This document shows, one piece after another, positions 29,483 through 30,141 of a stretch of DNA of 30,141 nucleotides; positions within the stretch are counted from its first letter, which is position 1; every line of letters begins with the position of its first letter. Location of the stretch: NCBI GenBank assembly GCA_020847015.1, contig JADLCW010000077.1, positions 1 to 30,141 of the forward strand, in the 5' to 3' direction. The notes under the pieces were generated by a model. That model was not told the origin of the DNA. It saw nothing but the letters and a program-made list of their open reading frames with translations, and did not search any database. A program made the position numbers and the translations under genes. Source of the stretch: Thermomicrobiales bacterium (GTDB lineage Bacteria; Chloroflexota; Chloroflexia; Thermomicrobiales; UBA6265).

Positions 29483-30141
29483 ATGATGACTGCCTGGGTC
29501 TGGCTTCGGCTGCTGTTGACCGCAATCGCCTTGTCCGCCCCGGGCCGCGGGGGCGGCGTCAACCCGGCGGCGAGCGACGACACCGAAGAAGAACCCCCGC
29601 CCCCGTCGATCGCGCCGCCGCACCCCACGCTCAAGGCGGACAAGATGGGTTACGGAGCGGCAGCCATCGCCGTGCTGGCCGTGCTGGCGAGCGCGTTGGC
29701 GGCGGTGCTCTGGCTTTGGCGACAGGCCGATCCGTCCGGGCCGCCCCCCGTGCTCCGCGGCGACAACGCGCCGCTCGCCTTTGCTTTGCTTGCCCTTTCC
29801 GGATGGGTGGTTTACTTGCTCTGGCGCGTACCGCAATGGCAGGCGGCGGCCTGGGCCGAGCGCGCAGGAGCCGACCCCCGCGAACAGTTCGAGATCGAGA
29901 ATGCGTCCCGCGCCACCCTCGGCCAGATCCTCAGCGGCGTAGCGGTGCTGGCCGGTTTGGTCTTCGCCTGGCAGCAACTCGGCTCCACGTCGCGTTCGGT
30001 CGGGTTGACCGAGGAGTCGCTCCAGGTCAGTCAGGAAGGGCAGATCACCGACCGTTTCAGCAAAGCCGTGGAGCAGCTCGGCAGCGACAATCTGAGCGTG
30101 CGGTTGGGCGGCGTCTATGCGCTGGAGCGCATCGCGCGCGA
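29483..30141 (+). CDS. Membrane protein with pentapeptide-repeat-protein-type N-terminus, truncated by window edge
   Basis: The frame is open from ATG 29483 (GGGAG five bases upstream; ATG 29486 and GTG 29471 are in-frame alternatives) to the end of the window, so the 3' end is missing. The visible 219 residues show a hydrophobic N-terminus (AWVWLRLLLTAIALS), a Pro/Glu-rich linker, and three more helices (about AAAIAVLAVLASALAAVLWL, ALLALSGWVVYLLW and ILSGVAVLAGLVFAW). After these comes EGQITDRFSKAVEQLGSDNL then VRLGGVYALERIAR. That last block is the typical lead-in of membrane proteins whose C-terminal part is made of pentapeptide repeats; the repeats themselves would lie beyond the window. 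It is divergent from the carboxypeptidase gene. Confidence 0.75.
   Translation, partial: MMTAWVWLRLLLTAIALSAPGRGGGVNPAASDDTEEEPPPPSIAPPHPTLKADKMGYGAAAIAVLAVLASALAAVLWLWRQADPSGPPPVLRGDNAPLAFALLALSGWVVYLLWRVPQWQAAAWAERAGADPREQFEIENASRATLGQILSGVAVLAGLVFAWQQLGSTSRSVGLTEESLQVSQEGQITDRFSKAVEQLGSDNLSVRLGGVYALERIAR

Overview
The window is very GC-rich and nearly all coding. It reads like chromosomal DNA of a Thermomicrobia/Sphaerobacter-type member of the Chloroflexota. This is an inference from three things: the Cys-rich 'MEDARFDRLARK...' surface-protein family at 1288, tandem UspA proteins, and a Gram-positive-style T-box leader on thrS in a high-GC genome. No tRNA, rRNA, CRISPR array, transposase or integrase is visible.

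Layout: the left edge (1-468) is the C-terminus of a calcium-binding-repeat protein, followed by an 820-bp stretch with no convincing gene but a nested inverted-repeat structure, and then a Cys-rich exported protein interrupted by one in-frame TGA (1288-1998). A minus-strand run of three small genes (two membrane peptides and a cupin) spans 2259-3097. A second minus-strand operon (6912 to 3274) encodes two double-domain universal stress proteins, a cystathionine gamma-synthase-like PLP enzyme and a single-cysteine peroxiredoxin/thioredoxin-like protein. A CoA-transferase and a secreted beta-propeller protein follow (9912 to 7023), then two plus-strand stress/membrane genes (10111-11044) and a minus-strand methyltransferase.

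The centre (12274-17458) is the most distinctive part: a copper/nitrogen-oxide module. In order it encodes a Tat-exported two-domain multicopper oxidase, a Tat-exported NirK-like copper protein, a membrane-anchored single-domain cupredoxin, a small heme-copper-oxidase-like membrane protein, a DUF542/ScdA-N (RIC-type) Fe-S repair protein, and an NnrS-like polytopic membrane protein, closed by an intrinsic terminator. An extended -10 promoter is followed at once by a strong terminator-like hairpin, which suggests attenuation or a short RNA. Each of the three copper genes has a hairpin abutting its ribosome-binding region. Downstream come an erythrin-VIT1 (MbfA-like) iron/manganese exporter, a universal stress protein, and a GAF/PAS histidine kinase with an overlapping OmpR-type response regulator. 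My inference is that this is a nitrogen-oxide and metal stress island: copper enzymes act on nitrite or other oxidants outside the membrane, DUF542 and NnrS-like proteins deal with NO damage, and the exporter, stress protein and two-component system belong to the same response.

The right third carries a PLP decarboxylase (minus), an amidase (plus), an unknown polytopic membrane protein (plus), thrS (minus) behind a clear threonine T-box leader with its own promoter, a D-Ala-D-Ala carboxypeptidase (minus), and the 5' part of a membrane protein resembling the N-terminus of pentapeptide-repeat proteins, cut off by the window edge.
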